From the NCBI GenBank assembly GCA_036279975.1, contig DASURP010000010.1:16978-80977 (forward strand): 64,000 nt of DNA, read 5' to 3'. The position numbers and the translations under genes were made by a program. Origin of the DNA: 66-474 sp036279975. Its GTDB lineage: Bacteria > Pseudomonadota > Gammaproteobacteria > Xanthomonadales > Rhodanobacteraceae. The notes under the pieces were generated by a model. That model had not been told where the DNA came from. It made no database searches and saw only the letters and a program-made list of their open reading frames with translations. Shown here piece by piece: positions 31,601-41,500 of this stretch (the first letter of the stretch is position 1; the number at the start of each line of letters is the position of its first letter).

Positions 31601-32360
31601 CCGGGCGGCGTATCTGCCGAGGCGGCAGCCACACGGACAGCGCGCGCTCCGCCCGTTCGGGCCATTGCCGGTTGGCCGCCGGATTGGCGGGACTCGGATG
31701 CAACAGATAGAGCACGGGGATGCGCCCACCCACGCAGCGGCGCGCCTGGCGTTCGGCATAGCGCCCGATCGCCACGATGGCGCTCGGCTCCAGCACGGCG
31801 AGCGCGCGCTCGAGCGCGGCGTCGCACACCGAACCCAGTGCTTGCGCCTCGTCTGCGGCGAGCCCGGCCGGGGTGAGGTTGCGATTCCGGGCCAGGAACA
31901 GCAGGGGGCAGTAATTCCACACGAAGAAGCGGTCGAAGAAGCGTTCGGGGGATCCCACGCGTCGCCTCGCCCAGCCCCACAACCGCTTGCCGCTGCCTTC
32001 GTCGCGCGGGCAGGCGAGCCCCAGGATCGGGTACTTCGGATGTTGCACCGGCAGGCTGCGCGCGAGTTGCGCCTCGATGCCGAACCATTCGCGCACCGCG
32101 GAAACGTTCCCGAACGGTATCCCCGTCTGCGCCATGCCCCAGGGGCCGGGGTTCATGCCGAGCAGCAGCACCCTGCCCCGTTTCGCACCGTAGCGTTGCA
32201 GGTATTCCAGGTGGGGCTTCCACGCATACAGCAAGGGGTTGTAGACGTGGCTGGGCGTGCGCAGCCGCAAATGCCCGGCTTCGCGCGCCAGCGTGCGGGC
32301 TACGTTCACCAGGCCTGGTTGACTCATGCGTGTGGCGACGGATGTGGTGGACCGAGCCAC
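31590..32360 (-). CDS. SMUG1-type uracil-DNA glycosylase
   Basis: A 256-residue base-excision enzyme. The family motifs are present: VLLLGMNPGPWGMAQTGIPF, which forms the water-activating and base pocket loop, and LLHPSPANPAANRQW, the minor-groove wedge with the catalytic histidine. SMUG1 removes uracil and 5-hydroxymethyluracil. The GTG at 32360 gives the length above; an ATG at 32327 is equally possible, as neither has a clear ribosome site. Confidence 0.88.
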   Translation of the reverse strand: MARSTTSVATRMSQPGLVNVARTLAREAGHLRLRTPSHVYNPLLYAWKPHLEYLQRYGAKRGRVLLLGMNPGPWGMAQTGIPFGNVSAVREWFGIEAQLARSLPVQHPKYPILGLACPRDEGSGKRLWGWARRRVGSPERFFDRFFVWNYCPLLFLARNRNLTPAGLAADEAQALGSVCDAALERALAVLEPSAIVAIGRYAERQARRCVGGRIPVLYLLHPSPANPAANRQWPERAERALSVWLPPRQIRRPVNP

Positions 32361-32431
32361 GACTATCGCGCCCGACCCGTCGATGCGGCGTCGATCCGGC
32401 GCATTCGTCCGGCGCCGCGCAGCCGTGACAG

Positions 32432-32445
32432 CTGATGCAGGTCAT
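32432..32445. promoter_or_regulatory. degenerate FNR/Dnr-like box upstream of metE
   Basis: CTGAT-GCAG-GTCAT keeps the TGAT/GTCA core but misses both outer bases. About 114 bases before metE. Low weight. Confidence 0.25.
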
Positions 32446-32481
32446 TGACCGGGCGTCCGCAGCGGCCCAACCTGTGCCCGG

Positions 32482-32507
32482 TTGTATATCGTTTCATCCG
32501 TATACAA
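32482..32507. promoter_or_regulatory. inverted repeat upstream of metE
   Basis: TTGTATA and TATACAA, perfect seven-base arms 12 bases apart, end 52 bases before metE. The AT-rich arms stand out locally and overlap probable promoter elements. It does not match the MetR site TGAA-N5-TTCA. A candidate operator of an unknown regulator. Confidence 0.45.
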
Positions 32508-32558
32508 AGATACATGCGCGGCTGCGGGCCTTGCCGCCATCGCAAGAGGATCATCGCC

Positions 32559-34916
32559 ATGCCACGGGTCACGTACTCGGGATTTCCCCGCATCGGACTG
32601 AAGCGCGAACTCAAACGCGCACTGGAATCGTACTGGCGCGGCGAAAGTTCCGCGGCAAACCTGCTCGACACGGCGCGCGGGCTGCGCCACCGGCATTGGC
32701 AACTGGGCCGCACGGCGGGTGCCGACGTCGTGCCGTGCAACGACTTCAGCCTGTACGACCACGTGCTGGACACCGCGGTACTGTTCGATGCCATTCCGGA
32801 ACGCTACCGCGGCCTGTACGACCGGGACGAACTGGCCGGCTACTTCGCCATGGCACGCGGCGGCAAGCACGGCGGGGCCGATGTACGCGCGCTGGAAATG
32901 ACCAAGTGGTTCGACACCAACTACCACTACATCGTCCCCGAGCTCGACGCCAACCAGAAGTTCCGGCTGCGCGGCGACAAACCGCTGGCGGAATTCACCG
33001 AGGCACGCGCGGCCTGCCACACCGCCCGCCCGGTGTTGCTCGGGCCGGTGTCCTTCCTGCTGCTGTCCAAGACGACCGATGGCAGCGACCGCCTGCGCCT
33101 GCTGGATGCGCTGCTGCCTGCGTATGTCGAACTGTTGAATCAGCTCGCCGCTGCGGGCGCAGGGTGGGTGCAACTCGACGAACCCTGCCTTGTGCAGGAC
33201 CTCGATGGCGCGGCCCGGGCCGCCTTCGAACGTGCGTACGCCGCGCTCGCCAACGCCGGCTCGCCACGAATCCTGCTGGCCAGCTACTTCGGGGCGCTGG
33301 GCGACAACGCCGAGCTCGCGTTGCGCCTGCCGGTGCAGGGCTGGCACGTGGACCTGGTGCGCGCTCCGCGGCAACTCGACGCGGTGCTGGATACGCTGCC
33401 GGAAGGCCGCGTACTCAGCGCCGGAATCATCGACGGCCGCAACGTCTGGCGCAGCAGTCCCGATGCGGTGTTGCCGATCCTCCAGAAAATACGCGCGCGC
33501 ATCGGGGACGAACGCCTGTGGCTGGCGCCGTCGTGCTCGCTGCTGCACGTTCCGATCGACCTCGAAGCCGAAACCGCGCTCGCTCCCGCGCAGCGGGCCT
33601 GGATGGCGTTCGCCCGGCAGAAAATCCGGGAACTGCGCAGCTACGCCGACGCATTGGCGGGCGATGCCGGCGCGATCGCCCGCCTCGGCGATCAGCAGGC
33701 AAAACTCGCTGGGCGCGCCAGGACCACGGGCGTGGTCAACGCCAGGATCCGCGCCCGCGTCGCTGCGCTTGCGCCGGAAGCCACCCGCCGCCGTTCCGCT
33801 TACGCCGCGCGCGCCGCCGCGCAGGCGAAGGTACTGGCGTTGCCGCGGTTTCCCACCACCACCATCGGTTCCTTCCCCCAGACCGGCGAGCTGCGCGCGG
33901 CACGCGCTGCGCACCGGGCCGGACGGCTCGACGACGCCGGTTACGAGCGGATGCTGGAGCAACACATCGAACACTGTATCCGTTCCCAGGAAAGCATCGG
34001 ACTGGACGTGCTGGTGCATGGCGAAGCCGAACGCAATGACATGGTCGAGTACTTCGGCGAGCAACTCGATGGCTACATCTTCACCCGGCACGGTTGGGTG
34101 CAAAGCTACGGTTCGCGCTGCGTGAAGCCCCCGGTGATCGTCGGCGACGTCGCGCGCGCGGCCCCGATGACGCTGCGCTGGGCGAAGTACGCGCAATCGC
34201 TGACAGGCAAACCCGTGAAGGGAATGCTCACCGGCCCGGTGACGATGTTGCAGTGGTCGTTCGTGCGCGACGACCTGCCGCGTGCGAGCGTGTGCCGGCA
34301 GATCGCGTTGGCGCTGCGCGATGAAGTGCAGGACCTCGAAGCCGCCGGGATCGGCGTGATCCAGGTCGACGAACCCGCCTTCCGCGAGGGCCTGCCGCTG
34401 CGGCGCGCCGACTGGGCCGGTTACCTTGCCTGGGCGGTCGAATGCTTCCGCATCGCCACCAGCGGCGTGCGCGACACGACCCAGGTCCACACCCACATGT
34501 GCTATTCGGAGTTCAACGACATCATCGAGGCGGTGGCGGCCATGGACGCCGACGTGATCTCGATCGAGACCAGCCGCTCGCGCATGGAGCTGCTGGATGC
34601 GTTCGCGCGCTTCCGCTACCCCAATGCGATCGGTCCCGGCGTGTACGACATCCATTCGCCGCGCGTGCCCGCGCAATCGGAGATGCTCGGGTTGCTGCGC
34701 AAGGCGCTGCGGGTACTCGAACCCGCGCAGTTGTGGGTCAATCCAGACTGCGGACTCAAGACGCGCAGCTGGGTCGAAGTCGAACCCGCACTGACGGCGA
34801 TGGTCGGCGCGGCACGGGAACTGCGGGCCGAACCCAAGGACGACGCAACCCGAACCGGGGGTTCCATTCCAGGACCCGCTTGGCGGGTTGCACACGGATC
34901 CCGCAGGGCCTCTTGA
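32559..34916 (+). CDS. metE: cobalamin-independent methionine synthase
   Basis: A 785-residue enzyme that methylates homocysteine with 5-methyltetrahydropteroyl-triglutamate. The N-terminal barrel starts YSGFPRIGLKRELKRALE; the C-terminal barrel holds the zinc and substrate residues in VHTHMCYSEFNDII, SIETSRSRMELLD and LWVNPDCGLKTRSW. ATG 32559 has AGAGGA upstream. The last 30 or so residues (from AEPKDDATRTGG) extend past the usual end of MetE and look unstructured. The stop codon lies inside an FNR-type palindrome (34913-34926). Confidence 0.95.
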   Translation: MPRVTYSGFPRIGLKRELKRALESYWRGESSAANLLDTARGLRHRHWQLGRTAGADVVPCNDFSLYDHVLDTAVLFDAIPERYRGLYDRDELAGYFAMARGGKHGGADVRALEMTKWFDTNYHYIVPELDANQKFRLRGDKPLAEFTEARAACHTARPVLLGPVSFLLLSKTTDGSDRLRLLDALLPAYVELLNQLAAAGAGWVQLDEPCLVQDLDGAARAAFERAYAALANAGSPRILLASYFGALGDNAELALRLPVQGWHVDLVRAPRQLDAVLDTLPEGRVLSAGIIDGRNVWRSSPDAVLPILQKIRARIGDERLWLAPSCSLLHVPIDLEAETALAPAQRAWMAFARQKIRELRSYADALAGDAGAIARLGDQQAKLAGRARTTGVVNARIRARVAALAPEATRRRSAYAARAAAQAKVLALPRFPTTTIGSFPQTGELRAARAAHRAGRLDDAGYERMLEQHIEHCIRSQESIGLDVLVHGEAERNDMVEYFGEQLDGYIFTRHGWVQSYGSRCVKPPVIVGDVARAAPMTLRWAKYAQSLTGKPVKGMLTGPVTMLQWSFVRDDLPRASVCRQIALALRDEVQDLEAAGIGVIQVDEPAFREGLPLRRADWAGYLAWAVECFRIATSGVRDTTQVHTHMCYSEFNDIIEAVAAMDADVISIETSRSRMELLDAFARFRYPNAIGPGVYDIHSPRVPAQSEMLGLLRKALRVLEPAQLWVNPDCGLKTRSWVEVEPALTAMVGAARELRAEPKDDATRTGGSIPGPAWRVAHGSRRAS

Positions 34917-34926
34917 TGCAGGTCAA
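34913..34926. promoter_or_regulatory. FNR/Dnr-type box at the metE stop codon
   Basis: TTGAT-GCAG-GTCAA, nine of ten consensus arm positions, with the metE TGA inside its left arm. The next gene downstream, the NRPS-PKS, starts 636 bases later. Either it drives a long leader or it is decorative. Confidence 0.5.
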
Positions 34927-35561
34927 CTGCACGCTGGATGCGGGCGGTTTTCGCACCCCACGGTTTGCCGCCCGCTGCCGGTAAAAACAGGCCCATCCCG
35001 ACCACCAAACCGGCGCGCCCTTGTAGTAACCTTCGACCCACGGACAACCAACGCATCCGAAGTACGCCTTGCGGGGCAGGTCACGACAGCTTGCCCATCG
35101 CGGCAATGCTTCGCCATGCAAGGAAAAGGGTGTGTTGCCTGTCTGCATGCAGCCGCTCGAATCCAGGACGACAGGGGGCAATGCGAATGGAACCACAAAT
35201 CCGCACCTGACATGCGCCGCCTTGGGCCGGTCGATTCGTCACCCCCCGCAGGAACAACCAGCGCTTGCTCGACAGGGGGTTCGACCACCCCAGCGGGCGG
35301 CTGACGGAATCGCCCGACAACCGGCTGGATCGGTTGCGGCGAGCCCAGGACACTCAGGATCGGATCACTGACCGGACGGGCCTGGACCGGGTCCCGCGGG
35401 CTTGTGGCGATTCCGAATCCAACGAGATATTGCCTGATTGGATCGGGCCGGATCGGACCGGGCCGGACCGGACCAGGATGAACGGGACAATGATTTCGCC
35501 GCTGGCGTTGCAGCAGCCAGCGTGACGACGAAACCGACGGTTTTTTCGGGGGGGAGGCAAC
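34917..35561. other. 645-bp non-coding leader before the NRPS-PKS gene
   Basis: No reading frame here looks like a protein. A GC-rich stem (GCGGGCGG at 34940-34947 with CCGCCCGC at 34968-34975) follows metE. Short iterations of GGATCGG and GGACCGG run from about 35326 and are densest at 35439-35476. A small AAACC-GAC-GGTTT hairpin and T-run at 35531-35545 come just before a very strong ribosome site. I cannot name a promoter with confidence. Confidence 0.55.
35439..35476. repeat. short imperfect tandem repeats of GGATCGG/GGACCGG type
   Basis: About five units of seven to ten bases follow each other, such as GGATCGGGCC, GGATCGGACC and GGACCGGACC. Looser copies occur over the preceding 110 bases. 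Such short repeats can vary by slippage and may alter promoter spacing or bind a protein. Confidence 0.6.
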
Positions 35562-38500
35562 ATGACAAGGCCTCGTGGTACAAAGGGCAACACCAAACAA
35601 CGGAACACAGGCGAACACGCCATGGCCGACGTGACGCCCCGCGACAAAACCCTGATCCACGAACTGTTCGAGGCACAGGTCGCGCGCACGCCGCAGCGTA
35701 CCGCACTGGTGAGCCGCGGCATGTCCCTGGGTTACGCCGAGCTGGGCGCACGCGCCCGGCGCATCGCTGGTGCGCTGCGTGCGCGCGGCGTGGGACCTGG
35801 ACAGCGGGTCGGCTTGTGCGTCGAACGCGGCACCGACATGGTTGCGGCCATGCTCGGCATCCTCGAGGCGGGGGCTGCCTACGTTCCGCTGGATCCTTCG
35901 TATCCGCGCGAGCGCCTGCGCTTCATGGTCGACGACGCAGGCCTGGCGATGCTCGTGAGTACCACCAGGCAGAACCATCCCTTCACGCTGGCGCGGGAAC
36001 GGCAGTTGCTGCTCGATGCCGACGCCGCAGCCATCGATGCGGCGACGCCGGATGCGCAGGCCGGGCATCAGGACGCGGACGGAGAAGCTCCCGCCTACAC
36101 CATCTACACCTCCGGTTCGACCGGGCGTCCCAAGGGCGTCGTCGTCCCGCACCGGGCGGTCGTGAATTTCCTGCGCAGCATGGCCCACGAACCAGGCCTG
36201 GCGGCGGACGACGTACTGATTGCGGTGACCACGCTGTCGTTCGACATCGCGGTGCTGGAGCTGCTGCTGCCGCTGGCCGTCGGGGCCACGGCGGTGATCG
36301 CCAGCCGCGACGAGGCCCGCGATGGGCAAACACTGAAACACCTGATCGAAACGCACCACGCGACCGTGATGCAGGCCACCCCGGTCACCTGGCAGTTGCT
36401 GCTGGACGCAGGCTGGACGGGCGGCACGCAATTCAAGGCCCTGGTCGGCGGCGAAGCCCTCGCGCCGCAGCTGGCGGCCCATCTGCTGGCACGCGTCGCG
36501 CAGTTGTGGAACATGTACGGCCCCACCGAAACCACGGTCTGGTCGACCTGCGGACGCATCACCACCGCCGCAGACATCCACATCGGCCGCCCGATCGACA
36601 ACACCGACATCCTCGTCGTCGACGGCCAACTGCAGCCGGCGCCGGTCGGCGTGGACGGCGAATTGCTGATCGGCGGCGCCGGTTTGTCGTGCGGTTACCT
36701 CGATCGACCCGAACTCACCGCCGAGAAGTTCATCGCCCACCCGCTCAGGCCGGGGGCCCGCATGTATCGCACGGGCGACCTGGCGCGGCTGCGGGCGGAC
36801 GGAAACATCCAATGCCTCGGTCGCCTGGACCATCAGGTGAAGATCCGGGGACACCGCATCGAACTCGGCGAGATCGAAGCGGCGTTGTCGCGGGCCGAAG
36901 GCGTGCGCCGGGCGGTGGTCGTGGCGCAGGAGGAACGGCCGGGCGACAAGCGGCTGGTCGCCTACTACACCGAAACCGGCACAAGCCAAGGCGCGCCGAT
37001 GGTGGGCGCGTTGCGCGAACACCTGCGCACGACCCTGCCTGACTACATGGTGCCCTCGGTATTCCAGCGGGTCGAAACGTTTCCGTTGACCCCCAACGGC
37101 AAGATCGATCGCAAGGCGCTCCCCGAGCCCAGCCGGCAACGGCCCGAACTCGCGCAGGCCTACATCGCCCCGCGCACGGCCGCGGAAAAACAGCTCGCCA
37201 AGGTGTGGTGCGAACTGCTGCGGCTGGACGAGGTCGGCATCGACGACAACTTCTTCGACCTCGGCGGCACGTCGCTGGCCGTCGTGCGCATGGCCAGCCT
37301 GTACCACCAGCGGTTCGGCCACGACATTCCGCCGATCAAGGTATTCCAGCACCCCACGATCGCACGGCTCGCGCGCTTCGTGGAGGGCGGAGACGCCCCG
37401 GTGAAGTCGATCGAGCAAGCCGAACAACGCGCGCGCGGGGCCAACCGGACGTCGGGCGGTCGAGCCGGCGACGCGGTGGCGATCGTGGGCATGGCCGGGC
37501 GCTTTCCCGGAGCCGACAGCGTCGACCATCTGTGGCGCAACCTGTGCGACGGCGTGGAGTCGATTTCGTTCTTCACGCCCGAAGAGCTCGGGCCAGGCAT
37601 CGACCCGCGCCTGCGCAATGACCCCGACTACGTGCGCGCGCGCGGCCTGATCGAGGGCGCGGACCAGTTCGACGCAGCCTTCTTCGGGATCAGCCCGCTC
37701 GATGCGCGCGTGACCGACCCGCAACAACGGGTCTTCCTCGAACTGGCCCAGCAGGCCCTGGAAAACGCCGGCATCGATCCCGCGCGCTGCAAGGGACTCA
37801 TCGGTGTCTGGGCCGGCATCGGCGACAACCATTACTACACGACGAACCTGCTGACGCACCCCGAACTGCTGGCGCTGGCCGGCAAACTGGCGGTCGAATA
37901 CGGCAACCAGAAGGACTACATCGCGCTGCGCACCGCCTACCTGCTGGACCTGCGCGGTCCCGCCGTCAGCCTCAACACCGCGTGCTCGACGACGCTGCTG
38001 GCGATCGACCAAGCCTACCGGGCCCTGCTCGACCACGAATGCGACGTTGCCCTGGCGGGCGGCATCGACATCACGGTGCCGCAGAAGAGCGGCTTCCTGT
38101 ACCAGGAAGGCGGAACCTTCGCGCGCGACGGACACTGCCGTCCGTTCGATGCCGATGCCAGCGGCACGATGTTCTGCGACGGTGCGGGCATCGTGGTGCT
38201 CAAGCGCCTGCAAGACGCCATCGCCGATGGCGACACCATCTACGCCACCCTCATCGGCAGCGGCAAGAACAACAACGGCGCACGGCCGGTGTCGTTCCTG
38301 GCGCCGAGCGTGGAGGGCCAGGCCGAAGCCATCGCCATGGCGCAGGCGCGCGCCGGCGTGCCGGTCGAGACCATCGGCTACATCGAGGCGCACGGCACCG
38401 GAACGCCGGTCGGCGATCCGATCGAAATGGAAGCGCTGCACCAGGTATTCCAGGCCAAGACCGACAAGCAGCACTTCTGCCGTGTCGGATCGATCAAGGG

Positions 38501-41500
38501 CAACATCGGCCATCCCACCAATGCGGCCGGCGTGGCGGGCCTGATCAAGGCCGCGCTGGTGCTGCACCACGAGCAGATCCCGGCGACGCTGCACTTCAGG
38601 AAACTCAACCCGAAGATCGACCTGACCCACAGCCCGTTCCTGATCGCCGACCGCCTGCTTCCGTTTCCCCGCGGCCCCCAGCCGCGCCGCGCCGCGGTAA
38701 GTGCGTTCGGCTTCGGTGGCACGAACGTGCACATGATCCTCGAGGAAGCGCCCGTCGCTTCCCCCGGCGGCGCATCGCGGCCGGTCCAGTTGCTGCCGCT
38801 GTCGGCGCGTTCGAGCGCCGCCCTCGATGCGGTCAGCCAGTCGCTGGCATCGTACCTCGCCGGCCTGCCGCCGCAACGGTTCGCCGATGCGGCCTTCACC
38901 CTGCAGACCGGACGCAGGAACATGGCGCAGCGGCGCTTCGTCGTCGCCAGCGACGCGAACGAGGCAGCCCAACTCCTGCGACAGCGGCAACCGAATCCGT
39001 TGCAGTCCGGATCCCGTCGCTGCGAGCGCCGCGATCCCCCGGTGGTTTTCCTGTTTGGAGGGCAAGGCACGCAGTACGTGCGCATGGGGGAAAACCTGTA
39101 CCAGGGCGAGCCGTTGTTCCGCGCCGTGATCGACGACTGCTGCGAATTGCTCAAACCCAATCTGGGCCGCGACCTGCGCGAGCTGTTCTATCCGCGCCAC
39201 GACGACGAGCAGACCGCACGCGCATCGCTGCAGGACACTTTCTATACGCAACCCGCGATCTTCGTCATCGAATACGCGCTCGCCCGTTTGTGGCAAAGCC
39301 TCGGCGTCGAGCCGGCCATGATGGCGGGCCACAGCATCGGGGAATTCGTGGCTGCGACCCTGGCCGACGTGTGGGATCTGGAGGACGCCCTTCGCATCAT
39401 CGCGCTGCGCGGTCACCTGATGCAGGAGCTGCCGCGCGGCGCCATGCTGGCGATCAGCGCCGCGGCCGACGCGGTGGAGCCGATGCTCCCCGCCAGCGTG
39501 CAGATCGCCTCCAACAACAGCCCCTCCACCTGCGTCGTTGCGGGCGCCGACGCGGACGTGGCGGATTTCAAGGCCGTCCTCGAGGCCAAGGGCCTCGTGT
39601 GCCGCCACCTGCACACCTCGCACGCCTTCCACTCCGCGATGATGGATCCGATGCTGGAGCGCCTGCGCGCGGCCGTGGCGGAGGTGAAACTGCGTCCGCC
39701 GTCCCGGCCCATGATGTCGACCGTGACGGGACGGCCGATGACCGACGCCGATGCCACCGACCCGGGCTACTGGTCACGCCACGCGCGCTCGACCGTGCAA
39801 TTCTCGAAGGCGGCCCGCTACCTGCTGGACAACCACTACGACCTGTTTCTCGAATGTGGCCCGCGCGCGACGCTGTCGTCCCTGACGCGACAGCATTTCT
39901 CGACGCAACAGCCCGGCGTGGCGATCCCGACCCTGGGCGACACCCCCAACGACCACGCCGAGTGGAAGGCGCTGCTGTTCGCGGTCGGCTCGCTGTGGCT
40001 GAACGGCATCGACCTGGACTGGGAAGCCTTCTACGCCCATGAGGACCGCCGTCACGTACCCCTGCCCACCTACGCGTTCGAACGCAAGCGTTACTGGGTC
40101 GATCCGGTGCCAACGAACGCCACTGCCGCCGCCGCACCGATGCCCGAATCCGCACCGGCGCCCGAGCTCGGCGACTCACGGCAGGACGTTCCAGCGGCAC
40201 CCGCAGCCGGGCGCGAGAGCGACGTGGTCGCCCGGCTGATCGATGTGCTGCTGCCGATCTCCGGTCTCGACAGGGCGCAGATCAACACGTCCGCCACGTT
40301 CCTCGAACAAGGCTTCGACTCACTGTCCCTGACCCAGGCCAGCCTAGGCATCCAGCAGGCGTTCGGGGTCAAGGTGACCTTCGCCCAGCTCATGAACCAG
40401 TTGCCCAACCTGGAGCTGCTGGCGGCGCATCTCGAGCGCACCATGCGGGGGGACACCGGGCCTGCGCCGCAGCCGGCGCCGCCAGCTTCGCCGCCGGTCG
40501 CCGCCACCGCCCAACCGCAGGATCCGGCAGCGCCCCTGGAGTTGCCGACCACTGCCGGGCAGCAGGAAATCTGGTTCGCATCGAAATTGGGGGGGACCCG
40601 GATCTACCACCAACTGGTCGAGATCCACCTGCGCGGGCCACTGCAGCCTGCGCAACTGCACGCAGCGCTGCAGGAACTGGTCGACCGCAACGATGCCTTG
40701 CGAATCACGCTTGCCGCCGACGGAACCCGGCAATTCATCCACCCCGCGCGCCAGCAGGACATGCCCATGATCGACCTGTCGGGCGTACCCGGCGACGAGC
40801 GGAAGAAGCGGCTGCTCGAACTCGTCGATGCATACCGCGAGACGCCCTTCAAGCTTGTCAGCGGACCGCTCATGAAGGCGCAGCTGGTCCGGCTCGATGC
40901 GCAGGAACACATCCTGCAACTGGTATTCCACCACGTCGTGATCGACGGCTGGTCAACGCATGTCGTGGCCATCGAATTGAGCCGGCTGTACTCGGCCCGC
41001 ATCGAAAGCGGCCGGAGCGAGCCGGCGCCTGCATTGCAGTACCGGGACTATCTTGCGTGGTACGACTCCGACGCGACCGTCCGGGCGCGACGGAAAGCCC
41101 ACGACTACTGGGCGCGTTCGCTGGCCAATGCGCCTGCGGCAGTCGACCTGCCCACGCAACGGCCCCGGCCGACGCAACGCTCGTACCGGGCCAGCACCCT
41201 GGAAGGGGCGATCGATGCCACGCTGCTTGCACGCATCCGGGAAGCCAGTGCCGCGTCGAACGCCACCGTCTTCCACTTCCTGCTGGCCACGTCGATGGTG
41301 TGGCTGCATTACATCACGGGGCAGCGGCGCATCGTCATCGGGGTGCCGGTGGCCGGCCAGATGGCTGCCGACCTGCAGCAGCTGGCGGGATGCGAGCGGT
41401 TGCTCGGCCACTTGACTTCGTTGCTGCCTGTCGGCGCGGCCATCGACGAGCGCCGGCCCTTCGTCGATCTTGTCGCCGACGTGAAGCGCGACCTGCTGGA

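Noticed and set aside
32361..32558. A riboswitch (SAM or cobalamin) before metE
   Set aside because: The 198 bases show an inverted repeat but none of the conserved core sequences of those riboswitches.
34888..35304. A 138-codon plus-strand frame in the metE-NRPS gap
   Set aside because: Composition and start context are poor, no domain is visible, and it is mixed with repeats and stems.
34923..39632. A very long open frame on the minus strand opposite the NRPS-PKS
   Set aside because: It is the usual GC-rich shadow of the plus-strand gene: no recognisable domain, and the plus strand encodes clear catalytic motifs throughout.
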